DNA from: Lachnospiraceae bacterium
Lineage (GTDB): Bacteria > Bacillota > Clostridia > Lachnospirales > Lachnospiraceae
NCBI GenBank assembly: GCA_030523275.1
Contig: JAUNIX010000010.1
Location: forward strand, 1-64,000
DNA: 64,000 bases
Direction of reading: 5' to 3'
The notes beneath the pieces are model-generated. The model was not told the DNA's origin. It saw only the letters and a list, made by a program, of their open reading frames with translations, and made no database searches. Shown piece after piece: positions 16,525-25,164 of the stretch. Position numbers and translations under genes: made by a program. Each line of letters opens with the position of its first letter. Positions within the stretch are counted from its first letter, which is position 1.

Positions 16525-17127
16525 TTAAAATTTTGAATCATATGTGATATTTACATTTTTAATATACAACTCCTCTGGCACCATATTTTTATAAATCTCT
16601 TTCAATTCCAAAAAACAAGTCTGTGAATCCATAGCTTCTTTGATCGGCAATTGCCATATTTGATAATGAACGTCAAATACACAACTATGTATTGATACTT
16701 TTTGAACCCCATTTCTCTCATAAAAGGCATCCCTTCGCTCGCGAATTTGTTTTTCCTTTTCATTTGAAGCATATGCGATGTCTTCTGTCTCGATTAAAAT
16801 CCCTTTGATATCTGAAAGTTCATTTTTTAATGCTGCTAAAAAATCACCGCCAATGCCTTGACTGCGAAATTGCTTTAAAATTGCGAAATAATCTAGAAGC
16901 AACATAGTTCCATCCAAATACTTTGAACAGAATGCATAGCCTGCTAACGTTTTCCCTACCCCTTCCTGATCAAAAAAGAATCCATATGCCATATAGGTTT
17001 CCGTCTGGTACATTTTTTCAATATTTGACAAAGGTTTTACCTCATCCTGTGGAAAATCACAGACCAAATAGTTTCTATATATAAATGAGATTTCTTCATA
17101 ATCTAATCTTTTTATTTTGTAATTCAT
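16525..17127 (-). CDS. GNAT-family N-acetyltransferase
   Basis: A 200-residue acetyltransferase of the GNAT fold. The acetyl-CoA region is LDYFAILKQFRSQGIGGDFLAAL at about residues 78-100, with the R-x-x-G-x-G pattern, followed by a beta-bulge region LIETEDIAY and a YERNGVQKV motif near residue 140, all common in this superfamily. AGAGGA precedes the ATG. It stands alone between two terminators. The substrate is unknown; nothing links it to the EPS operon apart from position. Confidence 0.8.
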   Translation of the reverse strand: MNYKIKRLDYEEISFIYRNYLVCDFPQDEVKPLSNIEKMYQTETYMAYGFFFDQEGVGKTLAGYAFCSKYLDGTMLLLDYFAILKQFRSQGIGGDFLAALKNELSDIKGILIETEDIAYASNEKEKQIRERRDAFYERNGVQKVSIHSCVFDVHYQIWQLPIKEAMDSQTCFLELKEIYKNMVPEELYIKNVNITYDSKF

Positions 17128-17202
17128 AAATTTCCTCTTTTCATTTCCATTCTACGGTGAACAAACATATAAGCTTGCCCCAGCCACTTACATAAAAATA
17201 AC

Positions 17203-17246
17203 CTCTGTCTTCCTGATCGTAATATGATCAAGCTAATGACAGAGGC
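17203..17246 (-). terminator. Intrinsic terminator after the glyoxalase gene
   Basis: CCTCTGTC (17203-17210) pairs with GACAGAGG (17239-17246), with additional inner GATC pairing. On the minus strand the stem is followed by TTATTTTT. The plus strand also has a T-run, so it may work both ways. Confidence 0.65.
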
Positions 17247-17291
17247 TCTTTTTCCAAATCTTTTATAAATATCTCCAATCGATCCTAACGC

Positions 17292-17660
17292 TTAACGAGC
17301 TGGAATAATTTCCAACCAGTATCCATCTGGATCTTCAATAAAGTAAATGCCCATTTCTGGATTTTCAAAGCAGATACAACCCATTTCTTCATGCAATTTA
17401 TGGGCTCCATCATAGTCCGAAGTCTTAAATGCCAAATGGAATTCTACTTCACCTAAATCATATGGCTGTGGATGTTCCTTAAGCCAGGTAAGTTCCAGTT
17501 CAAAATCTGTCTCCTCATTACCAACATAAACAATGATAAACGAACCATCGGCAGCCTCTTTCCGACTTTTTTCCTCCAGACCAAGTGCCTCTTTATAGAA
17601 TTTTAAACTTTTGTCCAAATCTGCTACATTATAATTTTCATGAACCATTTTAAATTTCAT
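17292..17660 (-). CDS. Glyoxalase I family protein (lactoylglutathione lyase-like)
   Basis: A 122-residue vicinal oxygen chelate protein. It begins MKFKMVHENYNVADLDKSLK with the N-terminal His metal ligand, then VEFHLAFKTSDYDGAH (second His) and ends YFIEDPDGYWLEIIPAR with the terminal Glu, as in GloA. It may detoxify methylglyoxal-thiol adducts; in bacteria lacking glutathione the thiol is unclear. I choose the ATG at 17660 because AAGGAAG lies 8 bases upstream; the ORF extends to 17681 without a ribosome binding site. Confidence 0.85.
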   Translation of the reverse strand: MKFKMVHENYNVADLDKSLKFYKEALGLEEKSRKEAADGSFIIVYVGNEETDFELELTWLKEHPQPYDLGEVEFHLAFKTSDYDGAHKLHEEMGCICFENPEMGIYFIEDPDGYWLEIIPAR

Positions 17661-17735
17661 AATGCAATCTTCCTTTCTCACTTATTATTTATTTTTCATA
17701 TTACAAAATATCCATCAGAATTGTATTAGCTATGA

Positions 17736-19136
17736 TTATAAACGCAATAATCCGACAGATTGTAATAATAGTACACAAAGTAAAATTGGTGCAATATATT
17801 TGATCATGATAACATACAAAGATTTTCTTTGGAATTTATATTTTCCCTGTGTTACTTCATCAATGATTACTTTTGGTTTGATGATCCATCCAATCAAAAT
17901 ACATTCAAATACTGCTACCAATGGCATTAAGCAGTTATTACTGATGTAATCCATAATATCTAAGATCTGTCCAACCGTACCATTTGGAAGTTTGAATTCG
18001 AAATAGAAGGCATTGTATCCTAAACAAACAATGATACCGGTAATTAAAGTATAAATGGTTACAATAATTGAACTTTTCTTTCTTGTATATCCAAATTTAT
18101 CCATAATACTGGATACGATTGCTTCCATGACAGATACGGAAGAAGTCACAGCGGCAAATGATACAATCAAGAAGAATACCAGTCCAACCAAATTTCCGAC
18201 ACCTCCCATTGCCTCAAATACTTTTGGCAAGGAAACAAACATCAAACCAGGTCCAACAGACATTCCCTCTGCACCCATGAATGTATAAACAGCAGGAATA
18301 ATCATTAAGCCGGCAAGTAATGCAACCATAGTGTCAAAAATTTCAATTTGATTGATCGAAGACATCAGATTCGTATCCCTTCTTGCATAAGAACCATAAG
18401 TTACCATAATACCCATTGCGACACTAATGGAAAAGAATAACTGGCCCATCGCATCCATAAGAACAATAAATAACTTTCGCAAAGTCATACCGGTAAAATT
18501 AGGAACGAGATATACTTTTAATCCCTGTAATCCAGTTCTAGTCACACCAGAAGCATCTGTATGATGCAAGGTCAATGCAAAAAATGAAATACCGATTACG
18601 AGTACTAATAAAATCGGCATCAGAATCTTGCTGAATTTTTCAATTCCTTTTTCAACACCACTAAATACAACAAATGCTGTTGCACCAAAATAGATCATCA
18701 TCCAGAGCAATGGCTGCCATGTGCCAACAATATAATTGGTAAAAAATCCATCTTGGGCTGCCGCATGCCCACCACCAGTCACATAAATGGACAAATACTT
18801 AAATACCCAGCCACCAATGGAACAATAATATGGCAAAATAATTGTTGGAACTAAGCAGGCAAGAAGACCTATAAATCCCCAGCGGGAGTCTAATTGTTTA
18901 TACGCAGTCAGAGGACTTTGTGCTGTCTTTCTTCCAATCGCAATTTCTGTCGTTAACAATGTAAAACCAAATGTTAAGGCCAACACCAGATAACAAAGGA
19001 TAAACACACCTCCGCCACCTTTTGCCGCTAAATATGGAAATCTCCAGATATTTCCTAATCCAACTGCACTTCCAGCAGCAGCTAAAATGAAACCTAACTG
19101 CCCGGTAAAATTACTTCGTTCTTTTTTCGCTTTCAT
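17736..19136 (-). CDS. Sodium-dependent transporter, NSS/SNF family
   Basis: A 466-residue transporter of the neurotransmitter:sodium symporter family, which imports amino acids or related amines with Na+. The first membrane segment carries the signature GFILAAAGSAVGLGNIWRFP, with the unwound GSAVGLGN site, followed by AAKGGGGVF. About eleven or twelve membrane segments are apparent, normal for bacterial members. I place the start at the ATG at 19136, preceded by GGAGAG, instead of the TTG at 19154. The substrate is not predictable. Confidence 0.88.
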   Translation of the reverse strand: MKAKKERSNFTGQLGFILAAAGSAVGLGNIWRFPYLAAKGGGGVFILCYLVLALTFGFTLLTTEIAIGRKTAQSPLTAYKQLDSRWGFIGLLACLVPTIILPYYCSIGGWVFKYLSIYVTGGGHAAAQDGFFTNYIVGTWQPLLWMMIYFGATAFVVFSGVEKGIEKFSKILMPILLVLVIGISFFALTLHHTDASGVTRTGLQGLKVYLVPNFTGMTLRKLFIVLMDAMGQLFFSISVAMGIMVTYGSYARRDTNLMSSINQIEIFDTMVALLAGLMIIPAVYTFMGAEGMSVGPGLMFVSLPKVFEAMGGVGNLVGLVFFLIVSFAAVTSSVSVMEAIVSSIMDKFGYTRKKSSIIVTIYTLITGIIVCLGYNAFYFEFKLPNGTVGQILDIMDYISNNCLMPLVAVFECILIGWIIKPKVIIDEVTQGKYKFQRKSLYVIMIKYIAPILLCVLLLQSVGLLRL

Positions 19137-19312
19137 TTCCTTCTCTCCTATCAACTCATCTCATTTATCTTTCCTATTCTAACATAATTCAACCCAAAAA
19201 TCAGTGTAATTTTAAGAAAAATATATAAATCATTTCCAGATATTTTATAAATTATACATAATTTCATGTTATAATTCTTTTTTAATAAGAAAAAAGAAAG
19301 AGGGAACATAAT

Positions 19313-19708
19313 ATGCGACAAAAATTTGCACAATTTATGCAGGGACGATATGGAGTAGATCAGCTAGCCAGCTTTTTAAATGTACTTTTGCTGATACTGA
19401 TCATCGCTAATTTGTTTATTCGAAGCCGTATACTGGAATTCGCTGTTATTTTACTATTCATATTCTCATATGCACGTATTTTTTCCAGAAACCACAGTCG
19501 CTGCTATAAACAAAACCAATGGTTTTTAAATCAGACATCCGGTATCCGCCGAATCTTTGCCAAAGAGAAAGCTTACCAAAATATCCGTAAGGATTATCAT
19601 ATTTATACATGCAGCCAATGCAAACAAAAAATCAAAATCCCAAAAGGCAAAGGCAAAATTATTGTTACCTGTCCAAAATGTGGAAATGAATTTAAAAAAA
19701 GAAGCTAA
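19313..19708 (+). CDS. Small membrane protein with C-terminal zinc ribbon
   Basis: A 131-residue protein with two closely spaced hydrophobic segments at about residues 20-60 and a cytoplasmic tail ending in a zinc ribbon: YTCSQCKQKIKIPKGKGK followed by TCPKCGNEF, two CxxC pairs about 20 residues apart. An AAAGAGGGAAC ribosome binding site precedes the ATG. It is transcribed alone, divergent from the NSS transporter and ended by its own terminator. I do not recognise a characterised homologue and claim no function. Confidence 0.75.
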   Translation: MRQKFAQFMQGRYGVDQLASFLNVLLLILIIANLFIRSRILEFAVILLFIFSYARIFSRNHSRCYKQNQWFLNQTSGIRRIFAKEKAYQNIRKDYHIYTCSQCKQKIKIPKGKGKIIVTCPKCGNEFKKRS

Positions 19709-19720
19709 GTAAGCCAACAA

Positions 19721-19755
19721 AAGCCTGCATTTATTATCATAATGAATGCAGGCTT
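19721..19755 (+). terminator. Intrinsic terminator after the zinc-ribbon protein gene
   Basis: AAGCCTGCATT (19721-19731) pairs with AATGCAGGCTT (19745-19755) around a 13-nt loop. The T-run after it is short (TTCATAAT), so termination may be moderate. Confidence 0.6.
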
Positions 19756-19769
19756 CATAATATCATTAT

Positions 19770-20237
19770 CTATGATTCTTCTTTGTCAAATATCACTTTA
19801 CATTGGTGATTCGTAAGATATAATTTATCTCCTTTTTGCTCATAATCAAACTCAATATATCCATCTTTGTGTTGCCAATTTCCTGGCATTTCTTCCAAAT
19901 CGTCGAGATTTACCTTCACTATCATACAATTTTCATCTAAATTTGTGATTTCTCCATGAAAACCAGGATTTCCGGCTCCATTATCATAGATAGAAAAATA
20001 ATAATCTGATTCCTCTGGCAATTCATCCGAAATAAACAGATGCCAATAAGCTCCAACATAATCACCCTTTTCTACACTTCCGCCTTCTTCTGCCTGATAA
20101 TCCCCCACCAAGCTCTTGAATATCTGTTGGTCAATCTGATTTTTCCCAGAATCATCTCGTCCTGCTATTTTCCCACACCCTACCATCGTTAATATACTGG
20201 TACATATAACTAGTATAAAAAGAACATATTTTTTCAT
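19770..20237 (-). CDS. Putative lipoprotein of unknown function
   Basis: A 155-residue protein with a lipoprotein signal peptide: basic MKKY, hydrophobic LFILVICTSILTMV, then the lipobox MVGC at about residues 18-21. The mature part is acidic and about 135 residues long, with no family I recognise. AAGGAGG lies 8 bases before the ATG at 20237, better spaced than the ATG at 20240. It is expected on the outer face of the cytoplasmic membrane. Confidence 0.75.
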   Translation of the reverse strand: MKKYVLFILVICTSILTMVGCGKIAGRDDSGKNQIDQQIFKSLVGDYQAEEGGSVEKGDYVGAYWHLFISDELPEESDYYFSIYDNGAGNPGFHGEITNLDENCMIVKVNLDDLEEMPGNWQHKDGYIEFDYEQKGDKLYLTNHQCKVIFDKEES

Positions 20238-20308
20238 CAAAACCTCCTTATTGTCAACACAAAACCTGAAATTATGCCTTATTATATCATACTTTTACTT
20301 CCAAAAGA

Positions 20309-20336
20309 AAAAGAGTTCCGTATCTGAAACTCTTTC
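20309..20336 (-). terminator. Intrinsic terminator of the cobalt transport operon
   Basis: On the minus strand an AAGAGTTTC / GGAACTCTT stem is followed by TTTCTTTT, about 20 bases after the cbiN stop. Confidence 0.7.
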
Positions 20337-20350
20337 TTCTTATTTATATA

Positions 20351-20683
20351 TTATTTCATACCTTCTTTTAATTTTTCTTTATCTACCCATTTCTTTCGTT
20401 CCGTCAAACGGCCCATGATAAAAGCAATGATACCAACACCAATACCCGTCTGTACGCAGAAAAATAAACTTTCTACTTCTCCCGGTAGTTCTCCACCGAT
20501 CAACGTTTCTAATACAGGCGTAAACCAAGGCTCATAAGCACCACCATTCATCGACGCAATCATCACGCTTCCAGCATCATCGGAACCGCCAAATGTAGCA
20601 CCTTTTAATACAAACAATGGAACGATTGCAATGAAAAATACAAGTATCAACAAAATAATTGCCCATTTTTTTTTATTCTTCAT
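20351..20683 (-). CDS. cbiN: Cobalt ECF transporter accessory protein CbiN
   Basis: A 110-residue protein with two membrane segments (about residues 6-26 and 78-98) and an extracytoplasmic loop containing FGGSDDAG, a CbiN hallmark. CbiN is the small subunit that helps CbiM load Co2+. The ATG at 20683 is chosen since AAGGAGG lies just upstream, within the end of cbiM, overlapping it by 11 bases. It is last in the cbiM-side order of the operon. Confidence 0.92.
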   Translation of the reverse strand: MKNKKKWAIILLILVFFIAIVPLFVLKGATFGGSDDAGSVMIASMNGGAYEPWFTPVLETLIGGELPGEVESLFFCVQTGIGVGIIAFIMGRLTERKKWVDKEKLKEGMK

Positions 20684-21428
20684 CTTCTCTCGCCTCCTTA
20701 TAAAAACCAATTTTAATAAGCTCTGGTTTTGCATAAGTATCCAATGCCATCATAATTAAGACAGTCAAAATCCCTTCGATGATTGCCAGTGGCAACTGTG
20801 TTGGTGCAAAAACACCAAGAAAACTTACAAACGCAACACCAATTCCTGCACTATGATAACTTAATGCAAGCTGGAAGCTGGTGACACAGTAAGTAAATAA
20901 ATCTCCCATAGAGGCCGCCAAGAAAATGCTCATCCATTTATTGACCTTTATTTTCTGTAATAAATGATAAATCCCATAACTGAAAAATGGTCCTGCAATT
21001 GCCATCGAAAAAGCATTTGCACCGAGTGTGGTAACTCCACCATGTGCAAGCAAGATGGCCTGAAATATTAGTACGATAATCCCTAAAATGCTAACTGCTG
21101 TTGGTCCGAATAAGATTGCTCCTAATCCTGTTCCTGTCATATGAGAACAGCTTCCAGTAACAGATGGAATTTTTAGTGAAGAGATTACAAATACAAACGC
21201 ACCCGCCATAGCAAGCAATGTAATGTTTCTACGATCCTCGTCTAATCTCTTTTTTATCGATGAAAATCCACACACAAGAAATGGGACACACACCACATCC
21301 CAGGCAATACAAAATTGTGCTGGTAAATAACCTTCCATAATATGCATTGCATTGACATTCGATGAAAACGCAAAAATCATTGTAAAACAAATCAAGACAT
21401 TCATCCATTTCTTTTTGCTTTTTGGCAT
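20673..21428 (-). CDS. cbiM: Cobalt ECF transporter substrate-binding protein CbiM
   Basis: A 251-residue integral membrane S component for Co2+. A signal-like hydrophobic N-terminus ([17 protein letters not shown]) precedes [16 protein letters not shown]; in CbiM the Met-His following processing binds the metal, so cleavage just before MHIMEG is expected. [17 protein letters not shown] supplies another conserved metal-binding region. AAGGAGGACAAATAG leads into the ATG. It is in an operon with cbiQ and cbiO under a cobalamin riboswitch, which supports cobalt rather than nickel. Confidence 0.93.
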   Translation of the reverse strand: MPKSKKKWMNVLICFTMIFAFSSNVNAMHIMEGYLPAQFCIAWDVVCVPFLVCGFSSIKKRLDEDRRNITLLAMAGAFVFVISSLKIPSVTGSCSHMTGTGLGAILFGPTAVSILGIIVLIFQAILLAHGGVTTLGANAFSMAIAGPFFSYGIYHLLQKIKVNKWMSIFLAASMGDLFTYCVTSFQLALSYHSAGIGVAFVSFLGVFAPTQLPLAIIEGILTVLIMMALDTYAKPELIKIGFYKEAREDEE

Positions 21429-21479
21429 CTATTTGTCCTCCTTTTCAAATATCTATAATCTATATAATCCAATTTATGA

Positions 21480-22343
21480 CTACTTTAATAAACTAGCTAA
21501 CTCTTCTATATTTTTTGCATATATAATTCGCTCCGATTCTGCCAAACAATGATGTTCTCTCAGTAAATTTGTAATCTGCATAAAAATTGGCTGTTTTAGA
21601 TTAGCACGTTTTAATAATACCTGATCTGAAAAAATCACATCCGGCACATCATCTGCAATTAAATGACCTTTCGAAAACACAAAAATTCGATCGGCAAACC
21701 GATATGCAAAATCGACATCATGGGTCGACAGGAGTACTGTCTTTCCCCTCTGCTGTAAACGGGAAAGCACACCTTCTAACATCTCTGCACTTGCAGGATC
21801 TAGATTAGCCGTTGGCTCATCAAAAATAATAATAGAAGGATTCATTGCTAAAATATCTGCAATGCTGACTCGTTTCTTTTCGCCACCACTTAAATAATGG
21901 GGTGGGCGATCGGCATATGATATTAAATCCATTTCTTCCATTGCCGTTTTAGTACATTTTTCAACTTCCTCTCTTGATAAACGCATATTCATCGGACCAA
22001 AAGCAATTTCTGCCTTTACAGTAGAGGCAATGATCTGATTATCTGCATCTTGAAAAACAATTCCCACTTCTTTATGTAAAGACTGTCTATTTTTCTTTGT
22101 AATCGGTGTTCCATTTAAAATGATTTCTCCATTTTTTGGAACTCGGACTCCGTTTAAATTTAGAAAAAAAGTGGATTTTCCAGCTCCATTTTCACCGAGC
22201 ACTGCAATCCGTTCTCCTTTTCGAATGGATACATTCACATCGGTCAATGCCTTTTTTTCTCCATCATAAGAAAAATCTAAATGGCTGGTCTGTAAAATGA
22301 CAGGATTCTCAAATATTGGACCATTATGTTTTCTTTTCTCCAT
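21480..22343 (-). CDS. cbiO: Cobalt ECF transporter ATPase CbiO
   Basis: A 287-residue ABC ATPase that energises the CbiMNQ importer. Walker A is LGENGAGKSTFF, the Q-loop is GIVFQDADNQI (typical of ECF-type CbiO/EcfA), the signature is YLSGGEKKRVSIADIL, Walker B is SIIIFDEPTANLDP and the H-loop is LLSTHDVDF. I place the start at 22343, with GGAGG 9 bases upstream, since the longer ORF to 22460 would extend far into cbiQ. The gap to cbiQ is 20 bases. Confidence 0.92.
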   Translation of the reverse strand: MEKRKHNGPIFENPVILQTSHLDFSYDGEKKALTDVNVSIRKGERIAVLGENGAGKSTFFLNLNGVRVPKNGEIILNGTPITKKNRQSLHKEVGIVFQDADNQIIASTVKAEIAFGPMNMRLSREEVEKCTKTAMEEMDLISYADRPPHYLSGGEKKRVSIADILAMNPSIIIFDEPTANLDPASAEMLEGVLSRLQQRGKTVLLSTHDVDFAYRFADRIFVFSKGHLIADDVPDVIFSDQVLLKRANLKQPIFMQITNLLREHHCLAESERIIYAKNIEELASLLK

Positions 22344-22363
22344 AAATTTTTTCCTCCACACTT

Positions 22364-23158
22364 TTACCAGATATGGATAACTACCAAAATGATAACAATG
22401 CCAAAATACACAACTGCCCAAATAATTTGGTCCATAGTCAATGGCTTTTTTTCTTCCCAAAAGAAACCGTTTCCCTCGTAACCGCGTGCCTCCATTGCAT
22501 CATAATAATGTTCTGCTTTTTTCATCGACATCAAAAATAGATTAGCAAGCTCGCTGCCAAATGTTCGCAATGAAGTTTTATAGTCAATATATCCTAGTCT
22601 GGAGCGTGCAGCATCTTTTTGCTTCTGATTGACCTCTGACAAAATAAAAATATAACGATATATCAAATGCATCAATTCTAAAATAATATCGGGAACATGG
22701 ATACGTCGAAATGCAGAAAGAATCTCTCCGATTGGCGTTGATGATGATAACATATACAATGCACTGACAGCCCCAAGTGCTTTGATTCCCGTTTCTACTG
22801 CCAACATAAAATCTGCTTTGGTAATAAATAAGTTTGTTATGAAAAACGGCAGGCATACCATGCTATCAGGTTGGGGTTGACTGTCAAAATGAATCATAAT
22901 GGCAAGTCCACTAAATACGATAAAAAACAGGGGGATCGTCATCAATCGTATATAGTCATGCACATGCATCCTGCCGATTTTCACCGTTAGAAATAACATA
23001 AAGAATAATGTAAATATCGAAACACTGATTAAATTACATATCACCACCAAGAGTACTGCACCAACGGCAAAGCCAACTTTGAAATAGGAATTCCATTCCC
23101 TAATGCCTGATATATAAGCATAATAATCCATCGATACATGATGGTGTCCCTGACTCAT
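22364..23158 (-). CDS. cbiQ: Cobalt ECF transporter transmembrane protein CbiQ
   Basis: A 264-residue T component. It starts MSQGHHHVSMDYYAYISGIR, has about five or six membrane segments, and contains the two coupling-helix motifs of ECF T proteins: AARSRLGYIDY and AMEARGYEGNG (A-R-G type). It is the first gene after the riboswitch. I choose the ATG at 23158 because GGAGG lies 7 bases upstream; that ribosome binding site lies within the terminator hairpin described at 23165. Confidence 0.92.
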   Translation of the reverse strand: MSQGHHHVSMDYYAYISGIREWNSYFKVGFAVGAVLLVVICNLISVSIFTLFFMLFLTVKIGRMHVHDYIRLMTIPLFFIVFSGLAIMIHFDSQPQPDSMVCLPFFITNLFITKADFMLAVETGIKALGAVSALYMLSSSTPIGEILSAFRRIHVPDIILELMHLIYRYIFILSEVNQKQKDAARSRLGYIDYKTSLRTFGSELANLFLMSMKKAEHYYDAMEARGYEGNGFFWEEKKPLTMDQIIWAVVYFGIVIILVVIHIW

Positions 23159-23164
23159 AAAAAA

Positions 23165-23193
23165 ACCTCCATGCCACAAATTGGCATGGAGGT
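23165..23193 (-). terminator. Riboswitch expression-platform terminator that also buries the cbiQ ribosome binding site
   Basis: Perfect 12-bp stem (ACCTCCATGCCA with TGGCATGGAGGT) and a 5-nt loop, followed on the minus strand by seven T. The 3' arm contains GGAGG, the ribosome binding site of cbiQ, and the T-run is the spacer before its ATG. Formed hairpin could therefore stop transcription and block translation at once. Confidence 0.85.
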
Positions 23194-23334
23194 TACAATT
23201 ACAAAAATTTCCTATGCACTAAAAAATAATACAATAACAGAGCACATGAAATCTGAATATTCCAGTGCCAACAAAACAAAAATTTTGTCTGTATCCACAC
23301 AAACCAATGACTCGTGGTTGTATTCATCTTACAA

Positions 23335-23530
23335 CTAAGGCAGGTCTCCTGGCTGAAAGATCATCGCAGACGGCAGTCTTCCCAAAACATCTGTTTCAGT
23401 GACATGCTTGCCCCTACTCCCTTATCACAGTGACGAGTTCGTACAGGAATCTCACCTGTTTCCCTTTTCATCAGAACCAAACATACGGGTATTTCAAAAT
23501 ACGGTATCGTTTCTTCTGGCACCTCAGAAG
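23335..23530 (-). ncRNA. Cobalamin riboswitch
   Basis: Read on the minus strand, the region has the conserved cobalamin aptamer elements in order: AACAGGTGAGATTCCTGTAC, ACTGTGATAAGGGAGT, a CACTG plus GGGAAGAC block, and the 3' B12 box GCCAGGAGACCTGCC (23341-23355). It lies between a promoter at 23557-23584 and cbiQ, and should shut off cobalt uptake when cobalamin is plentiful. Outer limits are approximate. Confidence 0.93.
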
Positions 23531-23556
23531 GATTTAATTTAGATAGTTTCTTTTTT

Positions 23557-23584
23557 ATTATATCTATTTTTTTACAAATGTAAA
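23557..23584 (-). promoter_or_regulatory. Promoter of the riboswitch-cbi operon
   Basis: On the minus strand, TTTACA (23584-23579) and TATAAT (23562-23557) with a 16-bp spacer, placing the start near 23550, just ahead of the riboswitch. Confidence 0.75.
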
Positions 23585-23636
23585 GAAAAAATGACCATTT
23601 TCCCTTTTTATAACAAAATATTTATAACAGACACAA

Positions 23637-23678
23637 ATAACACCGAAAAAAGGTTGACACCCTTTTTCGGTGTTATTG
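23637..23678. terminator. Terminator-like hairpin between flavodoxin and the cbi leader
   Basis: A long AT-rich stem (AATAACACCGAAAAAAGG with CCCTTTTTCGGTGTTATT) encloses a short loop. It lies about 180 bases beyond the flavodoxin stop and just upstream of the cbi promoter, and probably insulates the two. The 180 bases between it and flavodoxin hold two weaker hairpins and no gene. Confidence 0.6.
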
Positions 23679-23856
23679 CATAAAATGTAAAAATGTGTTA
23701 TCAAAGTATTCTCTCTGATTTAGGAAGGTTATCAAAATGTTTTATCAGTCAGCTTTCCCACTTGACTGATCATAACAGTGTTAATATCAAATGACTTTTT
23801 CTCATCCGATATAGATTCCAGTATAAAGACTGGAAAAATTTATAATAAATGAATCA

Positions 23857-24288
23857 TTATAAGGTTGCCAGTTCTTTACCAGCTTCCAATAATTCCTCAT
23901 TTACTTCATCATCTGGCTCACCTAATACAGTGATGCCTTCGCCACCAATTACAGTAGCACCTGCATTTTCGCAGCGTTCTACCCAATCATCCATCCATTC
24001 ACAGTTGCCCCAGCCATAAGAGCCAAATAAGACAACCTTTTTGCCTTTTAACTGACCCTCTAAATCACACATAAATGGTTCCATTTCTCCTTCTTCTAAC
24101 TGTTCAACTCCCATCGATGGACAACCTAATGCAAATGCTTTTTCTTCCGCTAGATCAGATGCAGCTACTGCATCAACTGATAAGACATCTGCTGTCTTTC
24201 CGGCAGCCTGAATTCCTTCTGCAATCTTGTCTGCCATCATCTGTGTATTTCCAGTTCCACTCCAATATACTACTTTAATATTGCTCAT
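23857..24288 (-). CDS. Flavodoxin
   Basis: A 143-residue short-chain flavodoxin that carries FMN and replaces ferredoxin as a low-potential electron carrier when iron is scarce. The phosphate-binding loop is VVYWSGTGNTQMMADKI at about residues 6-22; the isoalloxazine loops are FALGCPSMGVEQ and FGSYGWGNCEWM. The protein is strongly acidic. It follows the DUF3793 gene by 23 bases and shares its promoter region, where a Fur-like box is visible, which fits iron-starvation control. Confidence 0.92.
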   Translation of the reverse strand: MSNIKVVYWSGTGNTQMMADKIAEGIQAAGKTADVLSVDAVAASDLAEEKAFALGCPSMGVEQLEEGEMEPFMCDLEGQLKGKKVVLFGSYGWGNCEWMDDWVERCENAGATVIGGEGITVLGEPDDEVNEELLEAGKELATL

Positions 24289-24311
24289 TGTTCTATCTCC
24301 TTTATTTTTTA

Positions 24312-24920
24312 TTAAACCGCAATTTCATAAAATTTTTTTCCTTCCAAAATTTCATAAATTGCTGATTCTCTGGCTTCATCATAGCTTTGAAACATTTTCT
24401 GTGCTCTTTCTTTATCTGAATATACTTTCCAGTATCCGGTTAAAAGAAAATTCTGTCCGTGATTTTCAATAAATCCAACAACATCCTCGATCGGATATCC
24501 TAAAAATACACCGATTTCGTGTGGGAATTCTTTTCTCGTCCCATAAGCAGACTCAAATCTTACTTTCAGAAAGTCTAAAATCTGATTCAATACGAGTGTA
24601 TCCTGAATAGCATCCAATCCCTGATAACCATATTCAAGCAAAAATTTCTTTGCCCGTTTTTCACTTAACAACTTCTTTAGTCCCCGTTCTCGATAAATCA
24701 GAAGGATCATCTTATCCCCACTTCGGTACATGGTCTTGCATTTCGCATTCATTCGATATAAGGTCATTCCCATCAATTTTGCATCCTCTGGTTTTAAAAC
24801 TAATAGAGTAGAATCTTTGATTCCTTTTAAAAACGGAGCACAATGCAGTGCCATTGTCATATTGACATATGAAGTATTCGAAGTCGTTCGATAATAATTT
24901 CTTATCAATTCGATTGGCAT
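24312..24920 (-). CDS. DUF3793 family protein
   Basis: A 202-residue soluble protein of the uncharacterised DUF3793 family, often encoded near flavodoxin or ferrous iron transport genes in Clostridia (from memory). Recognisable blocks are HCAPFLKGIKDSTLL, LIYRERGL, EFPHEIGVFLGYPIEDVVGFI (the most conserved) and GYWKVYSD near the end. The ATG at 24920 has AAAGGAA upstream and is preferred to the ORF start at 24956. No biochemical function is known to me; the Fur-like box upstream suggests a role under iron limitation. Confidence 0.8.
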   Translation of the reverse strand: MPIELIRNYYRTTSNTSYVNMTMALHCAPFLKGIKDSTLLVLKPEDAKLMGMTLYRMNAKCKTMYRSGDKMILLIYRERGLKKLLSEKRAKKFLLEYGYQGLDAIQDTLVLNQILDFLKVRFESAYGTRKEFPHEIGVFLGYPIEDVVGFIENHGQNFLLTGYWKVYSDKERAQKMFQSYDEARESAIYEILEGKKFYEIAV

Positions 24921-24947
24921 ATGATTTCCTTTCTTTCCTGATTTACA

Positions 24948-24974
24948 GACCGGCAACCGAGAACGTTGCCGGTC
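24948..24974. repeat. GC-rich hairpin in the DUF3793 leader
   Basis: GACCGGCAAC (24948-24957) pairs perfectly with GTTGCCGGTC (24965-24974) around 7 nt. No T-run follows on the minus strand. The GACCGGCAA arm is shared with the terminator at 29654-29680. Confidence 0.5.
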
Positions 24975-25095
24975 ATCCCAACTTAAATGTTAGGAAAGGA
25001 GTTCTAATGATTTATAAAATGTTTCTGCTTCGATAAGTTTTTTCCCTTATCTGTGTTATAAGATAGCATAGACTAACTCTGATTTCAATAGTGAT

Positions 25096-25114
25096 ATTGA
25101 TAATCATTTTCAAT
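25096..25114. promoter_or_regulatory. Fur-like box upstream of DUF3793-flavodoxin
   Basis: ATTGATAATCATTTTCAAT is a 19-bp imperfect palindrome close to the GATAATGATAATCATTATC Fur consensus. It is nested in a wider dyad in which CAATAGTGATATTGA faces TCAATATTGCTATT. It lies about 180 bases upstream of the DUF3793 start, beside a plausible TTGAAA-17-TATCTT promoter. Confidence 0.7.
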
Positions 25115-25164
25115 ATTGCTATTATTGAGAAAAACAAATCAATATTATTGTAGTTATCTTTATT

